This document shows positions 1 through 8,904 of a DNA stretch of 64,000 nt, piece by piece (the first letter of the stretch is position 1; each line of letters starts with the position of its first letter). The notes beneath the pieces are model-generated. The model searched no databases. It had not been told where the DNA came from and worked only from the letters and a program-made list of their open reading frames with translations. A program made the translations under genes and the position numbers. This DNA comes from an uncultured Lachnospiraceae bacterium (GTDB lineage Bacteria > Bacillota > Clostridia > Lachnospirales > Lachnospiraceae): the NCBI GenBank assembly GCA_910579505.1, contig CAJTTZ010000003.1, positions 277,166-341,165 on the forward strand, in the 5' to 3' direction.

Positions 1-1221
1 CAGCTTAGGTTTGTACATATCGCCGGCACCAATGGGAAGGGTTCCACGCTTGCCTATATTTCCTCAATTATGCAGGAGGCAGGGTACCGGGTCGGCAGAT
101 ATATTTCTCCTACCGTGAAGGATTACAGGGAACGGTTTCAGGTAAACGGCCGCGAAATTACGCAGTCGGGGCTTTGCAAGTATCTCGAACCGGTAAAGGC
201 GGCGGTTGGACAGATGGTGGAGGAGGGGGCGGCACATCCCACTCTCTTTGAAGTGGAGACGGCTGTCGCCTTCTTATTCTTTTTGGATAAAGAATGCGAT
301 CTGGTGGTGCTGGAGACCGGCCTTGGCGGTGCGCTTGACGCAACAAACGTGGTAAATACGACGCTGGCGGCGGTTTTTGCCTCCATCAGCATGGATCATA
401 TGGATATTCTGGGGGACAGTCTCGAGGAGATTGCGCTCGCAAAATCCGGCATTATAAAGAACAAGTGTTATGCCATATCGGTAAAACAGTCCCCGGAAGT
501 GATGAAAATTCTGAGGCAGTCCGCCTTTTTGAAAAAGGGAAAATTTCTGACGGCGGACGTATCGCGCGCGAAGAGGATTAGATACGGCGTGACGAAGCAG
601 AGTTTTGACTACGATAAGTATAAGGACCTGACGATCTCCATGCCCGGCCAGTTCCAGATTGAGAACGCCGTCCTGGCGGTGGAGACTGTTCTTGCGCTTG
701 CAAGATGCGGGTATAAAGTGCCGGAAGAGAAACTGAGGCAGGGGCTATTGCAGGCGAGATGGCCGGGCCGGTTCGATGTGATTGCGAAGAGGCCGCTCTT
801 TATTGCGGACGGCGCGCATAATGAGGACGCCGCGAAAAAATTAGCGGAAAGTATTCGTTTTTATTTTACAAACAGGAAAATAATTTATATAATGGGAATG
901 TTACAGGACAAAGAATATGACAAAGTGATTCGGCATACCTTTGAACTGGCGTCCCATATTATTACCGTGACGCCGCCCATTAAGGAGCGCGCCTTGACGG
1001 CGCTTGAGCTGGCGCAGGCGGCGAGGGAGTATCACAAGGCCGTGACTGCGGCGGACAGCGTGCAGGAGGCTGTGGAAATTGCGTATCTCCTGACGGGAAA
1101 AGATAAGGATGCCGTTATCGTTGCTTTCGGCTCTCTCTCCTATCTGGGAGAACTGATGGATGTAGTCGGGCACAGAGATACGATCAGGAGAGATACCCAT
1201 GGTAGATCAGACAAAAATTGA
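1..1221 (+). CDS. folC: Folylpolyglutamate synthase / dihydrofolate synthase, 5' end missing
   Basis: Joins glutamate to dihydropteroate and/or extends the glutamate tail of folates, using ATP, in the cytoplasm. The frame is open from the first base; the visible N-terminal part contains the Mur-ligase-type P-loop (HIAGTNGKGST), so only the first few dozen residues are lost. Further family marks are the ETGLGGALDATN segment and the C-terminal domain with RWPGRFD and DGAHNEDA. The stop lies 23 bases inside folE, pointing to translational coupling. The fol genes that follow on the same strand support a folate role. The true start lies upstream of the window. Confidence 0.93.
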   Translation, partial: QLRFVHIAGTNGKGSTLAYISSIMQEAGYRVGRYISPTVKDYRERFQVNGREITQSGLCKYLEPVKAAVGQMVEEGAAHPTLFEVETAVAFLFFLDKECDLVVLETGLGGALDATNVVNTTLAAVFASISMDHMDILGDSLEEIALAKSGIIKNKCYAISVKQSPEVMKILRQSAFLKKGKFLTADVSRAKRIRYGVTKQSFDYDKYKDLTISMPGQFQIENAVLAVETVLALARCGYKVPEEKLRQGLLQARWPGRFDVIAKRPLFIADGAHNEDAAKKLAESIRFYFTNRKIIYIMGMLQDKEYDKVIRHTFELASHIITVTPPIKERALTALELAQAAREYHKAVTAADSVQEAVEIAYLLTGKDKDAVIVAFGSLSYLGELMDVVGHRDTIRRDTHGRSDKN

Positions 1222-1786
1222 AGAGGCGGTCAGGCTGCTTTTAGAGGGCATCGGCGAGGATGTGAACAGAGAGGGTCTGCGTGAGACGCCGGACAGAATT
1301 GCCCGTATGTACGGAGAAATTTTTTCGGGAATGGACGAGGACGCGGGAGAGCATCTGGCGAAGACGTTTGCAGTGGCGAGTAACGAGATTGTTCTGGTAA
1401 AAAATATCACCTTTTATTCTATTTGCGAGCATCATCTGATGCCGTTTTACGGGAAGGCGCATATCGCCTATCTCCCGGACGGGAAGGTGGTGGGCTTAAG
1501 CAAGCTGGCAAGGACGGTGGAGGTCTATGCCAGAAGACCGCAGATCCAGGAGCAGATGACCATTCAGATCGTGGAGGCTGTTATGGAACACCTGAAACCG
1601 CAGGGCGCGATTGTCATGCTGGAGGCGGAACACCTCTGTATGACGATGCGGGGTGTGGAGAAGCCCGGGAGCAGGACGATGACATTGGCGTCCAGAGGAT
1701 GTTTTCAGGAAGACCCGAAGTGGCAGGAACTGTTTTTCCGTATGGTCGGAGAAGACAAAGTGTATAATCAGGATTTAGCAAAGTGA
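1199..1786 (+). CDS. folE: GTP cyclohydrolase I
   Basis: Converts GTP to 7,8-dihydroneopterin triphosphate, the first step of pterin and folate synthesis. The 195-residue length is normal for the bacterial enzyme. The zinc and active-site motif ICEHHLMPFYGKAHIAYLP is present, followed by GLSKLARTVEVYARRPQIQE and the second zinc cysteine in EHLCMTMRG. The ATG overlaps the end of folC by 23 bases, and folP follows after about 50 bases, so the genes are likely co-transcribed. Confidence 0.96.
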   Translation: MVDQTKIEEAVRLLLEGIGEDVNREGLRETPDRIARMYGEIFSGMDEDAGEHLAKTFAVASNEIVLVKNITFYSICEHHLMPFYGKAHIAYLPDGKVVGLSKLARTVEVYARRPQIQEQMTIQIVEAVMEHLKPQGAIVMLEAEHLCMTMRGVEKPGSRTMTLASRGCFQEDPKWQELFFRMVGEDKVYNQDLAK

Positions 1787-1835
1787 AATCCTGTGGATAA
1801 GTAATCATATAATAAAGAATACGGAGGATAGGAAA

Positions 1836-2651
1836 ATGAGGATAGGACAGAGAGATTTCAGAACAAAAGGACATGCTTATGTGATGGGAATACTCAACGT
1901 AACACCCGATTCTTTTTCTGACGGAGGAAAGTATAACGAGCTGGACCAGGCATTATATCACGTAGAACAAATGATAACAGATGGTATGGATATTGTGGAT
2001 GTGGGAGGGGAGTCCACAAGACCCGGTTACACGCAGATTTCTGTGCAGGAAGAGATCGACAGGGTGACGCCGGTAATCGAAGCGATTAAATCCAGATTTA
2101 ATGTACCGATTTCTCTTGACACCTATAAGTCCGAGGTGGCAAAGGCGGGTATTGCGGCGGGCGTCGATATGATTAACGATATCTGGGGGCTGAAGTATGA
2201 TGAAAATATGGCGCAGGTGATCGCGGAGTCCGGGCTGCCCTGCTGTCTGGCGCATAACCGCAAGGATATGAGATACAACAACCTGATTGAGGAAATGTTC
2301 TGGGATCTGGAAGCGTCCCTGGAGATCGCGAGCAGCAAGGGCATCGCCTTTGACAAGATCATCCTGGATCCGGGTATCGGATACGGCAAGAGTTATGAGA
2401 ACAATCTGGAAATTATTGATAATCTGCAGAAATTCCACTCCCTCGGGTATCCGCTTCTCCTCGGCGCGAGCCGTAAGTCTGTAGTGGGCATGGGACTGGA
2501 CCTTCCGGTGAACGAGCGCGTGGAAGGGACGCTGGTAACTACGGTATACGGCGTGCAGCGCGGTGTTATGTTTGTACGTGTGCATGATGTGAAGGAGAAT
2601 GCCCGCGCGGTTAAGATGACGGAGGCGATCCGGGACGGTTACAAAAATTAA
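1836..2651 (+). CDS. folP: Dihydropteroate synthase
   Basis: Condenses 6-hydroxymethyl-dihydropterin pyrophosphate with para-aminobenzoate; the target of sulfonamides. A TIM-barrel enzyme of 271 residues with the pterin-site motif GILNVTPDSFSDGG near the N-terminus, then DVGGESTRPG, the DTYKSEVA strand, NDIWGL, LDPGIGYGK and LLGASRKS. An upstream GGAGGA ribosome site supports the ATG at 1836. It sits between folE and folB-folK in the same direction. Confidence 0.96.
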   Translation: MRIGQRDFRTKGHAYVMGILNVTPDSFSDGGKYNELDQALYHVEQMITDGMDIVDVGGESTRPGYTQISVQEEIDRVTPVIEAIKSRFNVPISLDTYKSEVAKAGIAAGVDMINDIWGLKYDENMAQVIAESGLPCCLAHNRKDMRYNNLIEEMFWDLEASLEIASSKGIAFDKIILDPGIGYGKSYENNLEIIDNLQKFHSLGYPLLLGASRKSVVGMGLDLPVNERVEGTLVTTVYGVQRGVMFVRVHDVKENARAVKMTEAIRDGYKN

Positions 2652-2713
2652 AGCGGCAGCAGATTAAATAACGAGTGATACATAAAAAATTTATCCGTGC
2701 AGGAAAGGAGTCC

Positions 2714-3562
2714 ATGATGGCGGACCAGATTATTGTGGAAGACTTGCAGATATACGCCTATCACGGGGTATATCAGCAGGAGAACGAAAAAGGGCAGAAT
2801 TTCTATGTGAGCGCGGTTCTGGACACGGATACAAGGGCGGCGGGCATGGCGGATGACCTGGGACTGTCCACGAACTACGGCGTGGTTTGCCGTTTTCTGC
2901 ACACCTTTCTCACGGAGCATACCTATAAACTGATAGAGACGGCGGCGGAGAAGGCGTCCGAGGCGCTGCTTTTGCAGTTTCCCTATGTAAGACAGGTTAC
3001 CATGGAGGTAAAGAAGCCGGAGGCGCCGATCACGGTTCCTTTCGGTTCGGTTTCCGTGAAGATCACGAGAGGCTGGCGGCGGGTTTATATTGCCTGCGGC
3101 TCCAATATCGGGGATCGGCGGGCGCATTTAAGCGCGGCGGTGGACGCCCTGCTTGCAGATAAAAGGTGCAGGGTGCTGCGCGTTTCGGACTGGGTGGAGA
3201 CGACGCCCTACGGCGGCGTGGAGCAGGCGGACTATTTAAACGGTGCGCTGTCCATTGAGACCCTCTATACGCCGGAGGAGCTTCTGGAAATCCTGCAGGG
3301 GATTGAAAAGGCGGAGGCGAGAGAGCGGAAAGAGCGCTGGGGGCCGAGAACACTGGATCTGGATATACTTCTCTTTGAGGGGAAGGTGATGGACACAAAA
3401 AAGCTGACGATTCCCCATAAGGATATGCAGAACCGCGATTTTGTGCTGAAGCCGCTCGCGCAGATCGCTCCCTACGAGAGGCATCCCGTTTTCGGGAAAG
3501 CGGTGGTGGAGCTTCTGGCGGATGTGGAGCGGGACGGAGAAAAACATGTATTATCAGAATAA
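2714..3562 (+). CDS. folB-folK: Fused dihydroneopterin aldolase / HPPK
   Basis: A bifunctional protein of about 282 residues. The N-terminal ~120 residues are FolB (YAYHGVYQQENEKGQNFYVS; substrate-site TYKLIETAAE). The C-terminal ~160 residues are FolK (YIACGSNIGDRRAHL, then RWGPRTLDLDILLFEG, with HPPK metal and ATP residues). It would cleave dihydroneopterin and then pyrophosphorylate the product that FolP uses. An in-frame ATG also exists at 2675, but AGGAAAGGAG at 2701-2710 favours 2714 (or the adjacent 2717). An intrinsic terminator closes the operon just after the stop. Confidence 0.93.
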   Translation: MMADQIIVEDLQIYAYHGVYQQENEKGQNFYVSAVLDTDTRAAGMADDLGLSTNYGVVCRFLHTFLTEHTYKLIETAAEKASEALLLQFPYVRQVTMEVKKPEAPITVPFGSVSVKITRGWRRVYIACGSNIGDRRAHLSAAVDALLADKRCRVLRVSDWVETTPYGGVEQADYLNGALSIETLYTPEELLEILQGIEKAEARERKERWGPRTLDLDILLFEGKVMDTKKLTIPHKDMQNRDFVLKPLAQIAPYERHPVFGKAVVELLADVERDGEKHVLSE

Positions 3563-3571
3563 AAAGAGAGG

Positions 3572-3597
3572 GGCTGTCCTTTGCGGACAGCCTTTTT
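3572..3597 (+). terminator. Intrinsic terminator of the fol operon
   Basis: GGCTGTCC and GGACAGCC form a perfect 8-bp stem with a five-base loop, followed by TTTTT. It starts ten bases after the folB-folK stop codon. Confidence 0.9.
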
Positions 3598-3610
3598 GCA
3601 GCAGATATTC

Positions 3611-4669
3611 TTATTCCCCGCCTTTTCCCTTCAGGTTGTTATTTTTAAGCGCCGCTTCCCTTGCGGCGTCAAAGGTTGTTACATTGACAGGACCGTATGT
3701 GTAAGTCTTATATACCGGCGTGGACTCGTTGAAGGAGTTGAAGTACACATACTCAGAGGTAATATTGATGTTCTGGTACACGCCTTCGCGGACAATTTCC
3801 TGTGAGCTGCCGTCGATCAGCATCCGCTTGAGGGCCGGGGAATCGGAGGAACTGACCTGATAGTATATGTAATTGCCGTAGACATTGAACATGTCGATGC
3901 GGTCGTTGGTCAGGACTTCCACCACGTTGTTGGATAAATTATATCGGCACAGGCGGTAGTTTTCGGCAACGTCCATGTAGTAGACGTATCCGTCCTGCAC
4001 GATGGGATTCCAGATATTTCCACGCCACACTACGGAATCCCTGTCCGTGGCGACGTCGAGGGCGTGGAGGTAGTGGTCCTCCGCCGCGCCGTTGTAATAG
4101 ATTTTACCGTTTACGTAGCAGTTGGGATTGATAATCGCCTTTGCCACAGTCTGTCTTTCCTTTTTATCAATACGCACTTTGTCCAAAGAAGTGCCGATCT
4201 GTTTGTCGTACTTTTCGTAGTAGAGATAGTTGCCGCAAAGCTGCATGCTCACGATATCACAGCGGTCTAAGCCGACCACGGATTTCCCTTTCAGGTTGCT
4301 TCGGTAAATGCCGGCCATACGCACGGCGCTGCCGATGCCGCCAGAGTCTGTGCCTCCGCTGATCTGGGCGTAGTAGAGATATTTTCCGGCCGCGTTGATG
4401 GAAGAGACGGCCCCCTCGTTAAATTTGACCAGATCCGTTTCGTCAGGATTCATGGAGTAAAGGGCGAAATTGTCGTAGGCGTTGGCAAAATATACCCGCC
4501 CGTCCATCTCACAGAAATATCCGCCGTTGTTCAGATTTCCGGGCGTGTTCCCGACGGTAAACTCGTCGTTCATGGGAATACGGCCGCTCAGAATAACCGC
4601 TATTAATAGTATTATTAAAATAACACCCGCTACAGAAAGAATCAGGATGTTTTTTCGATTGCCTGTCAT
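3611..4669 (-). CDS. Membrane-anchored propeller-like protein (DUF5050-like)
   Basis: A 352-residue protein with one N-terminal membrane segment (residues ~8-28, ILILSVAGVILIILLIAVIL) and a long extracytoplasmic part. The outer part carries repeated short strands of the type GxxYYxxxxDxxLYxxxxD (YFCEMDGRVYFANAYDN, YLYYAQISGG, IYYNGAAEDHYLHALD, YVYYMDVAENYRLCRYN, YIYYQVSSSD). This pattern is typical of DUF5050-type beta-propellers in Clostridia. The function is unknown; a cell-surface binding or sensing role is plausible. It is convergent with the fol operon and divergent from pheA. Confidence 0.75.
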   Translation of the reverse strand: MTGNRKNILILSVAGVILIILLIAVILSGRIPMNDEFTVGNTPGNLNNGGYFCEMDGRVYFANAYDNFALYSMNPDETDLVKFNEGAVSSINAAGKYLYYAQISGGTDSGGIGSAVRMAGIYRSNLKGKSVVGLDRCDIVSMQLCGNYLYYEKYDKQIGTSLDKVRIDKKERQTVAKAIINPNCYVNGKIYYNGAAEDHYLHALDVATDRDSVVWRGNIWNPIVQDGYVYYMDVAENYRLCRYNLSNNVVEVLTNDRIDMFNVYGNYIYYQVSSSDSPALKRMLIDGSSQEIVREGVYQNINITSEYVYFNSFNESTPVYKTYTYGPVNVTTFDAAREAALKNNNLKGKGGE

Positions 4670-4790
4670 TGAATTTCCCTCCCCGAAAAGCGCTTTCGCA
4701 ACACTACTATTATATCTGGAAAGCCGCTTGCTATCAAGAACAAATTGCGGTAAACTTTAGGAAGGAATAGGAAAGGAAAAGGACAGCAGG

Positions 4791-5918
4791 ATGGATTTAT
4801 TGGAACTTCGGGGTCAGCTTGATGTGATTGACGAGAAAATCGTGGCGCTCTATGAGGAACGCATGGCAATTTCCTCTCAGGTGGCTGACTATAAGATTGA
4901 GACGGGAAAGAAGGTATTTGACAGGGCCAGAGAGGAGGAGAAGCTTAAGAAAGTGCGTTCCCTCACCCATGACCCTTTCAACGCCCACGGCGTGCAGGAA
5001 CTGTTTGAACAGATTATGTCCATAAGCAGAAAGCTCCAGTATAAGAAACTGGTGGAGGCGGGGGCGCTTGGAAGGCTGCCGTTTATCGGAGTGGACAGGC
5101 TGGAGACGGAACAGGCGAGGGTGGTCTTTCAGGGGGCGGAGGGCGCTTACTCCCAGATGGCGATGCTCCGCTATTTCGGGGAACAGGTGAAGAGCTTCCA
5201 TGTGGAGACTTTCCGGGACGCCATGACGGCCATAGAGGAGGGAAGCGCGGACTTTGCGGTGCTGCCCATTGAAAATTCCACGGCGGGGATTGTCAGTGAG
5301 ATTTATGATCTTCTTGTGGAGTTTGAGAATTATATTGTGGGAGAGCAGATTATAGAGATCGAACAGTGCCTGATGGGGCTGCCGGGGACAGAGCTTTCCC
5401 AGATTAAGACGGTGTATTCCCATCCGCAGTCGCTGATGCAGAGCGCGCGGTACTTAAACGAGCATGAGGACTGGCGGCAGGTCAGTCTGAAAAACAATGC
5501 TTTTGCGGCCCGAAAGGTGAGCGAGGAGGGGGATAAAACCCAGGCGGCAATCGCCAGCGAACAGGCGGCTAAGATCTACGGTCTGGATATCTTAGAGCGG
5601 GGCGTGAACCAGTCGGAGACCAATTCCACCCGTTTTATCATTGTCACCAACCAGAAGATATTTAGGAAGGACGCGGGGAAGATCAGTATCTGCCTGGAGG
5701 TGCCCCACGAGAGCGGCTCCCTCTACCACATGCTGTCCCACTTTATTTACAATAATCTGAGTATGACAAAGATAGAGAGCCGTCCCATTGAGGACCGAAA
5801 CTGGGAGTACCGTTTCTTTATTGACTTTGAGGGGAATTTTGCGGACGGCGCGGTGAAAAACGCCCTGAGGGGACTGCGGGATGAGGCGCGCAACTTAAGA
5901 ATACTCGGAAACTACTAG
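4791..5918 (+). CDS. pheA: Bifunctional chorismate mutase / prephenate dehydratase
   Basis: Makes phenylpyruvate from chorismate for phenylalanine synthesis. Of 375 residues, ~1-90 are an AroQ-type chorismate mutase helix bundle (LRGQLDVIDEKIVALYEERM). Residues ~108-290 are prephenate dehydratase (VVFQGAEGAYSQMA, LPIENSTAGIV, NSTRFIIV), and ~300-375 an ACT regulatory domain with the phenylalanine-binding motif ESRP. It has its own upstream gap, and no tRNA-like leader or attenuator was recognised. Confidence 0.96.
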   Translation: MDLLELRGQLDVIDEKIVALYEERMAISSQVADYKIETGKKVFDRAREEEKLKKVRSLTHDPFNAHGVQELFEQIMSISRKLQYKKLVEAGALGRLPFIGVDRLETEQARVVFQGAEGAYSQMAMLRYFGEQVKSFHVETFRDAMTAIEEGSADFAVLPIENSTAGIVSEIYDLLVEFENYIVGEQIIEIEQCLMGLPGTELSQIKTVYSHPQSLMQSARYLNEHEDWRQVSLKNNAFAARKVSEEGDKTQAAIASEQAAKIYGLDILERGVNQSETNSTRFIIVTNQKIFRKDAGKISICLEVPHESGSLYHMLSHFIYNNLSMTKIESRPIEDRNWEYRFFIDFEGNFADGAVKNALRGLRDEARNLRILGNY

Positions 5919-5920
5919 CG

Positions 5921-5975
5921 TGAGAAGTACTAAGTTTCGCATAGGAGAATGCCTGAAAAGCGGCATTCTCCGCAG
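5921..5975. repeat. Palindromic intergenic repeat, copy after pheA
   Basis: GTGAGAAGTACTAAG (5920-5934) followed by the perfect hairpin GGAGAATGCC-8-GGCATTCTCC (5944-5953 with 5962-5971). A degenerate partner lacking the hairpin stands at 7292-7320. Confidence 0.75.
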
Positions 5976-5998
5976 GAATATCTGGAGGAAATACAACG

Positions 5999-7288
5999 AT
6001 GAGGGAAGAGGAACTGATTATATATAAGGAGTTTGCGGACGGGGATATCCTGCGGGACGTGGTATGGCTGATGGAGCATTACCGCTCCGGGGACGGAAGG
6101 GCGAGACCGCTTTTTTACAGGTGTATGCACAGGCTCTCCGAGCAGGCCGCGGATCACGGTTTTTATGGGAATCTCTGGCACTGTTACCTGGCAAATCTCT
6201 TGGTGAACAATGAAAACAGCTACAGCTGCGCATGCGAGATGCGGGGGGAAGTGGAGGGCAGCATCAATGAGCTGGTGCTGCACGATATCGCTATTTTCAA
6301 GGAGTTTTATGACTATGATTTCACGGAGATGATGGAAGTCTTAAAGGCGCCGGAATTTGCCGTGGTTCTTGCCTATGAGGGTCCTTCTGCGGACAGCAAG
6401 ATCTACAACAGGCGGATTCGGGACAGGATCTGCACGCTGGCGCAGCACTTGATGAAAAGTGGGAGTGCCGAGGCGATGAAAGCCACGCTCACGCAGTTTT
6501 ACAGGGAGTACGGCGTGGGAGACCTGGGACTGCACAAGGCTTTCCGGGTGGAACATACGGAGAACGGCGCGATGATTGTGCCGATACGCAATATCGCGCA
6601 TGTGTATCTGGATGACTTGGTGGGCTATGAGATTCCCAAACAGAAGCTCCGGGAGAATACGGAGGCTTTTGTGGCGGGGAGGCGCGCCAACAACTGTCTG
6701 CTGTTCGGCGATGCGGGCACGGGAAAATCCTCCTGCGTGAAGGCGATTGCCAACGAATATTACGAGAAGGGACTGCGTATTATTGAACTGTACAAGCATC
6801 AGTTTCAGGATCTGAACGCGGTGATCGGCCAGCTCAAAAACCGCAATTACAAGTTTATTATTTACATGGATGATCTCAGCTTCGAGGATTTCGAAGTGGA
6901 ATATAAATATTTAAAGGCGCTGATTGAGGGCGGACTGGAGAAAAAGCCGGCCAACGTGCTGATTTACGCGACCTCCAACAGGCGGCACCTGATCCGGGAG
7001 AACTACAGCGACAAGGCTGACAGACGAGACGAGGACATGCATGCGGGAGACACGGTACAGGAGAAATTATCACTGGTTTACCGCTTTGGCGTGACCATCT
7101 TTTTCGGATCGCCGGATAAAAAGCAGTTCCAGCAGATCGTGAAGGCGCTTGCGGAGAGAAACGGACTAAAAGTGCCGGATGAGGAGCTGTTTCTTCTGGC
7201 GAACAAATGGGAGCTTTCCCATGGGGGACTTTCGGGCAGGACGGCACAGCAGTTTATTGACTTTTTGCTCGGCCAGACTACGGGGTAA
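5999..7288 (+). CDS. AAA+ ATPase of the DUF815 type
   Basis: A 429-residue cytoplasmic ATPase. The Walker A motif LLFGDAGTGKSS lies near residue 238, Walker B IIYMDDLSFEDFE near 283, and a sensor-like YATSNRRHLI near 322, all typical of the DUF815 family. The N-terminal ~200 residues are helical and unassigned. The physiological role is unknown. It is followed by ppx and ppk in the same direction with a copy fragment of the palindromic intergenic repeat in between, so co-regulation is uncertain. Confidence 0.85.
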   Translation: MREEELIIYKEFADGDILRDVVWLMEHYRSGDGRARPLFYRCMHRLSEQAADHGFYGNLWHCYLANLLVNNENSYSCACEMRGEVEGSINELVLHDIAIFKEFYDYDFTEMMEVLKAPEFAVVLAYEGPSADSKIYNRRIRDRICTLAQHLMKSGSAEAMKATLTQFYREYGVGDLGLHKAFRVEHTENGAMIVPIRNIAHVYLDDLVGYEIPKQKLRENTEAFVAGRRANNCLLFGDAGTGKSSCVKAIANEYYEKGLRIIELYKHQFQDLNAVIGQLKNRNYKFIIYMDDLSFEDFEVEYKYLKALIEGGLEKKPANVLIYATSNRRHLIRENYSDKADRRDEDMHAGDTVQEKLSLVYRFGVTIFFGSPDKKQFQQIVKALAERNGLKVPDEELFLLANKWELSHGGLSGRTAQQFIDFLLGQTTG

Positions 7289-7352
7289 AAGCGAGGAGAA
7301 GTACTAAGTCCCACATACGGGAATGCGGAAGAAGGAGTTGCAGGAGGGGAAA

Positions 7353-8882
7353 ATGAAAACATTTGCAGCGATAGACGTGGGTTCCTATGAACTCGGCATG
7401 AAAATATTTGAGATTTCATCCAAAAGCGGCCTGCGGGAGATTGACCATATCAGGCACAGGATTGATCTGGGGACGGACACCTTTGCCACAGGGAAGATCA
7501 GTTATGACCGCGTGGACGAGCTTTCCCGGGTGCTGCGGGATTACAACGATATCATGAAAAGCTACCGGGTGGACGATTACACCGCCTACGGCACGAGCGC
7601 CATCCGGGAGACGGAAAATACCATGATCGTTCTGGACCAGATTGCCCAGCGCACCGGCATCCGCATTGAGGTGCTCAGCAATTCGGAGCAGCGTTTCCTA
7701 AACTATAAGGCGATTGCTTCCAGAGGGCGTTTCAACAAGATCGTGGAGAAGGGAACCGCGATCGTGGACATTGGAGGCGGCAGTATCCAGATTTCCCTCT
7801 TTGACAAGGACACGCTCGTGACGACCCAGAATATGCGGCTGGGAGTGCTGCGGCTGCAGGACCAGCTCGGGCGGCTGAATATCAGTCCCAGACAGTACGA
7901 GGTGATACTCGACGAGATGATAAGCTCCCAGATTATGCTTTTTAAGAAGCTGTATCTGAAAGACGGGCAGATTGAAAACATAATTGTGGTGGACGATTAT
8001 CTGTCCGCCATTGTCGGGAAAAACGTGTTGGGGCTGGAGGAGAGCAGTGTAGAAGCGCCCGCCGTGGAGACATTTCTGGAGCGGATTCGTTCCAAGTCGA
8101 ACCAGCAGGCGGCGAAGGCGCTGGATATGCCGGAGGAAAATATCCCGCTTCTCTATATTTCGGGTATATTGATCAACAGGATAGCCAAGATGATGGGCGC
8201 TAAGATGATCTGGGCGCCGGGCGTGACGCTCTGCGACGGCATGGCATACGAGTACGCCCAAAAGCATAAGATCATCAGGGAAGAGCATGATTTCGAGCAG
8301 GACATCATCGCCTGCGCGCAGAACATAAGCAAGCGCTACATGGGCAGCAGGCGCAGAAGCGAGACGCTTGAGAAGATCGCGCTGACCATCTTTGACAGCA
8401 TGAAGAAGATACACGGTCTTGGCAGGAGGGAGCGGCTGCTTTTGCGGATCGCCACACTTTTGCATGACTGCGGCAAGTATATCAGCCTTGTGAATCTGGG
8501 CGAATGTTCCTACAACATTATCATGTCCACGGAGATCATCGGGTTATCCCATACGGAGCGGGAGATCGTGGCGAATGTGGTGAAGTATAACCACATAGAT
8601 TTTGACTACTGGCAGGTGATGGGCGGAAACATTACGATTGACAGGGAGGCGTATCTGACGATTGCAAAGCTGACCGCCATATTGAAGGTAGCCAACGGGC
8701 TTGACCGCAGCCATAAGCAGAAGTTTAAGGATGTAAAGGCGGTTTTAAAGGAGCGGGAACTTGTCATTACCGTGGATGAGTCGGTGGACATTACGCTGGA
8801 AAAAGGGCTGTTTACGAGGCGTTCCGAGTTCTTTGAGGAAGTTTACAGCGTCCGTCCGGTAATCAGACAGAGACATGTATAA
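7353..8882 (+). CDS. ppx: Exopolyphosphatase / pppGpp phosphatase family protein
   Basis: An ASKHA-fold enzyme that shortens inorganic polyphosphate or hydrolyses pppGpp. The N-terminal domain has AIDVGSYELGMKIFE, the YGTSAIRETEN strand and the phosphate loop VDIGGGSIQISLF. The C-terminal part (~residues 320-500) is HD-domain-like, with LLHDCGKYISL. AGGAGGGG at 7342-7349 supports the ATG at 7353 rather than the in-frame ATG at 7323. The gene sits just before the polyphosphate kinase gene, which favours polyphosphate as substrate. Confidence 0.92.
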   Translation: MKTFAAIDVGSYELGMKIFEISSKSGLREIDHIRHRIDLGTDTFATGKISYDRVDELSRVLRDYNDIMKSYRVDDYTAYGTSAIRETENTMIVLDQIAQRTGIRIEVLSNSEQRFLNYKAIASRGRFNKIVEKGTAIVDIGGGSIQISLFDKDTLVTTQNMRLGVLRLQDQLGRLNISPRQYEVILDEMISSQIMLFKKLYLKDGQIENIIVVDDYLSAIVGKNVLGLEESSVEAPAVETFLERIRSKSNQQAAKALDMPEENIPLLYISGILINRIAKMMGAKMIWAPGVTLCDGMAYEYAQKHKIIREEHDFEQDIIACAQNISKRYMGSRRRSETLEKIALTIFDSMKKIHGLGRRERLLLRIATLLHDCGKYISLVNLGECSYNIIMSTEIIGLSHTEREIVANVVKYNHIDFDYWQVMGGNITIDREAYLTIAKLTAILKVANGLDRSHKQKFKDVKAVLKERELVITVDESVDITLEKGLFTRRSEFFEEVYSVRPVIRQRHV

Positions 8883-8904
8883 ATATAAAGGAGGCCATGG
8901 GGAT

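Noticed and set aside
1..3562. Folate riboswitch in the fol operon
   Set aside because: The operon start lies outside the window, and none of the short gaps between fol genes could hold such a structure.
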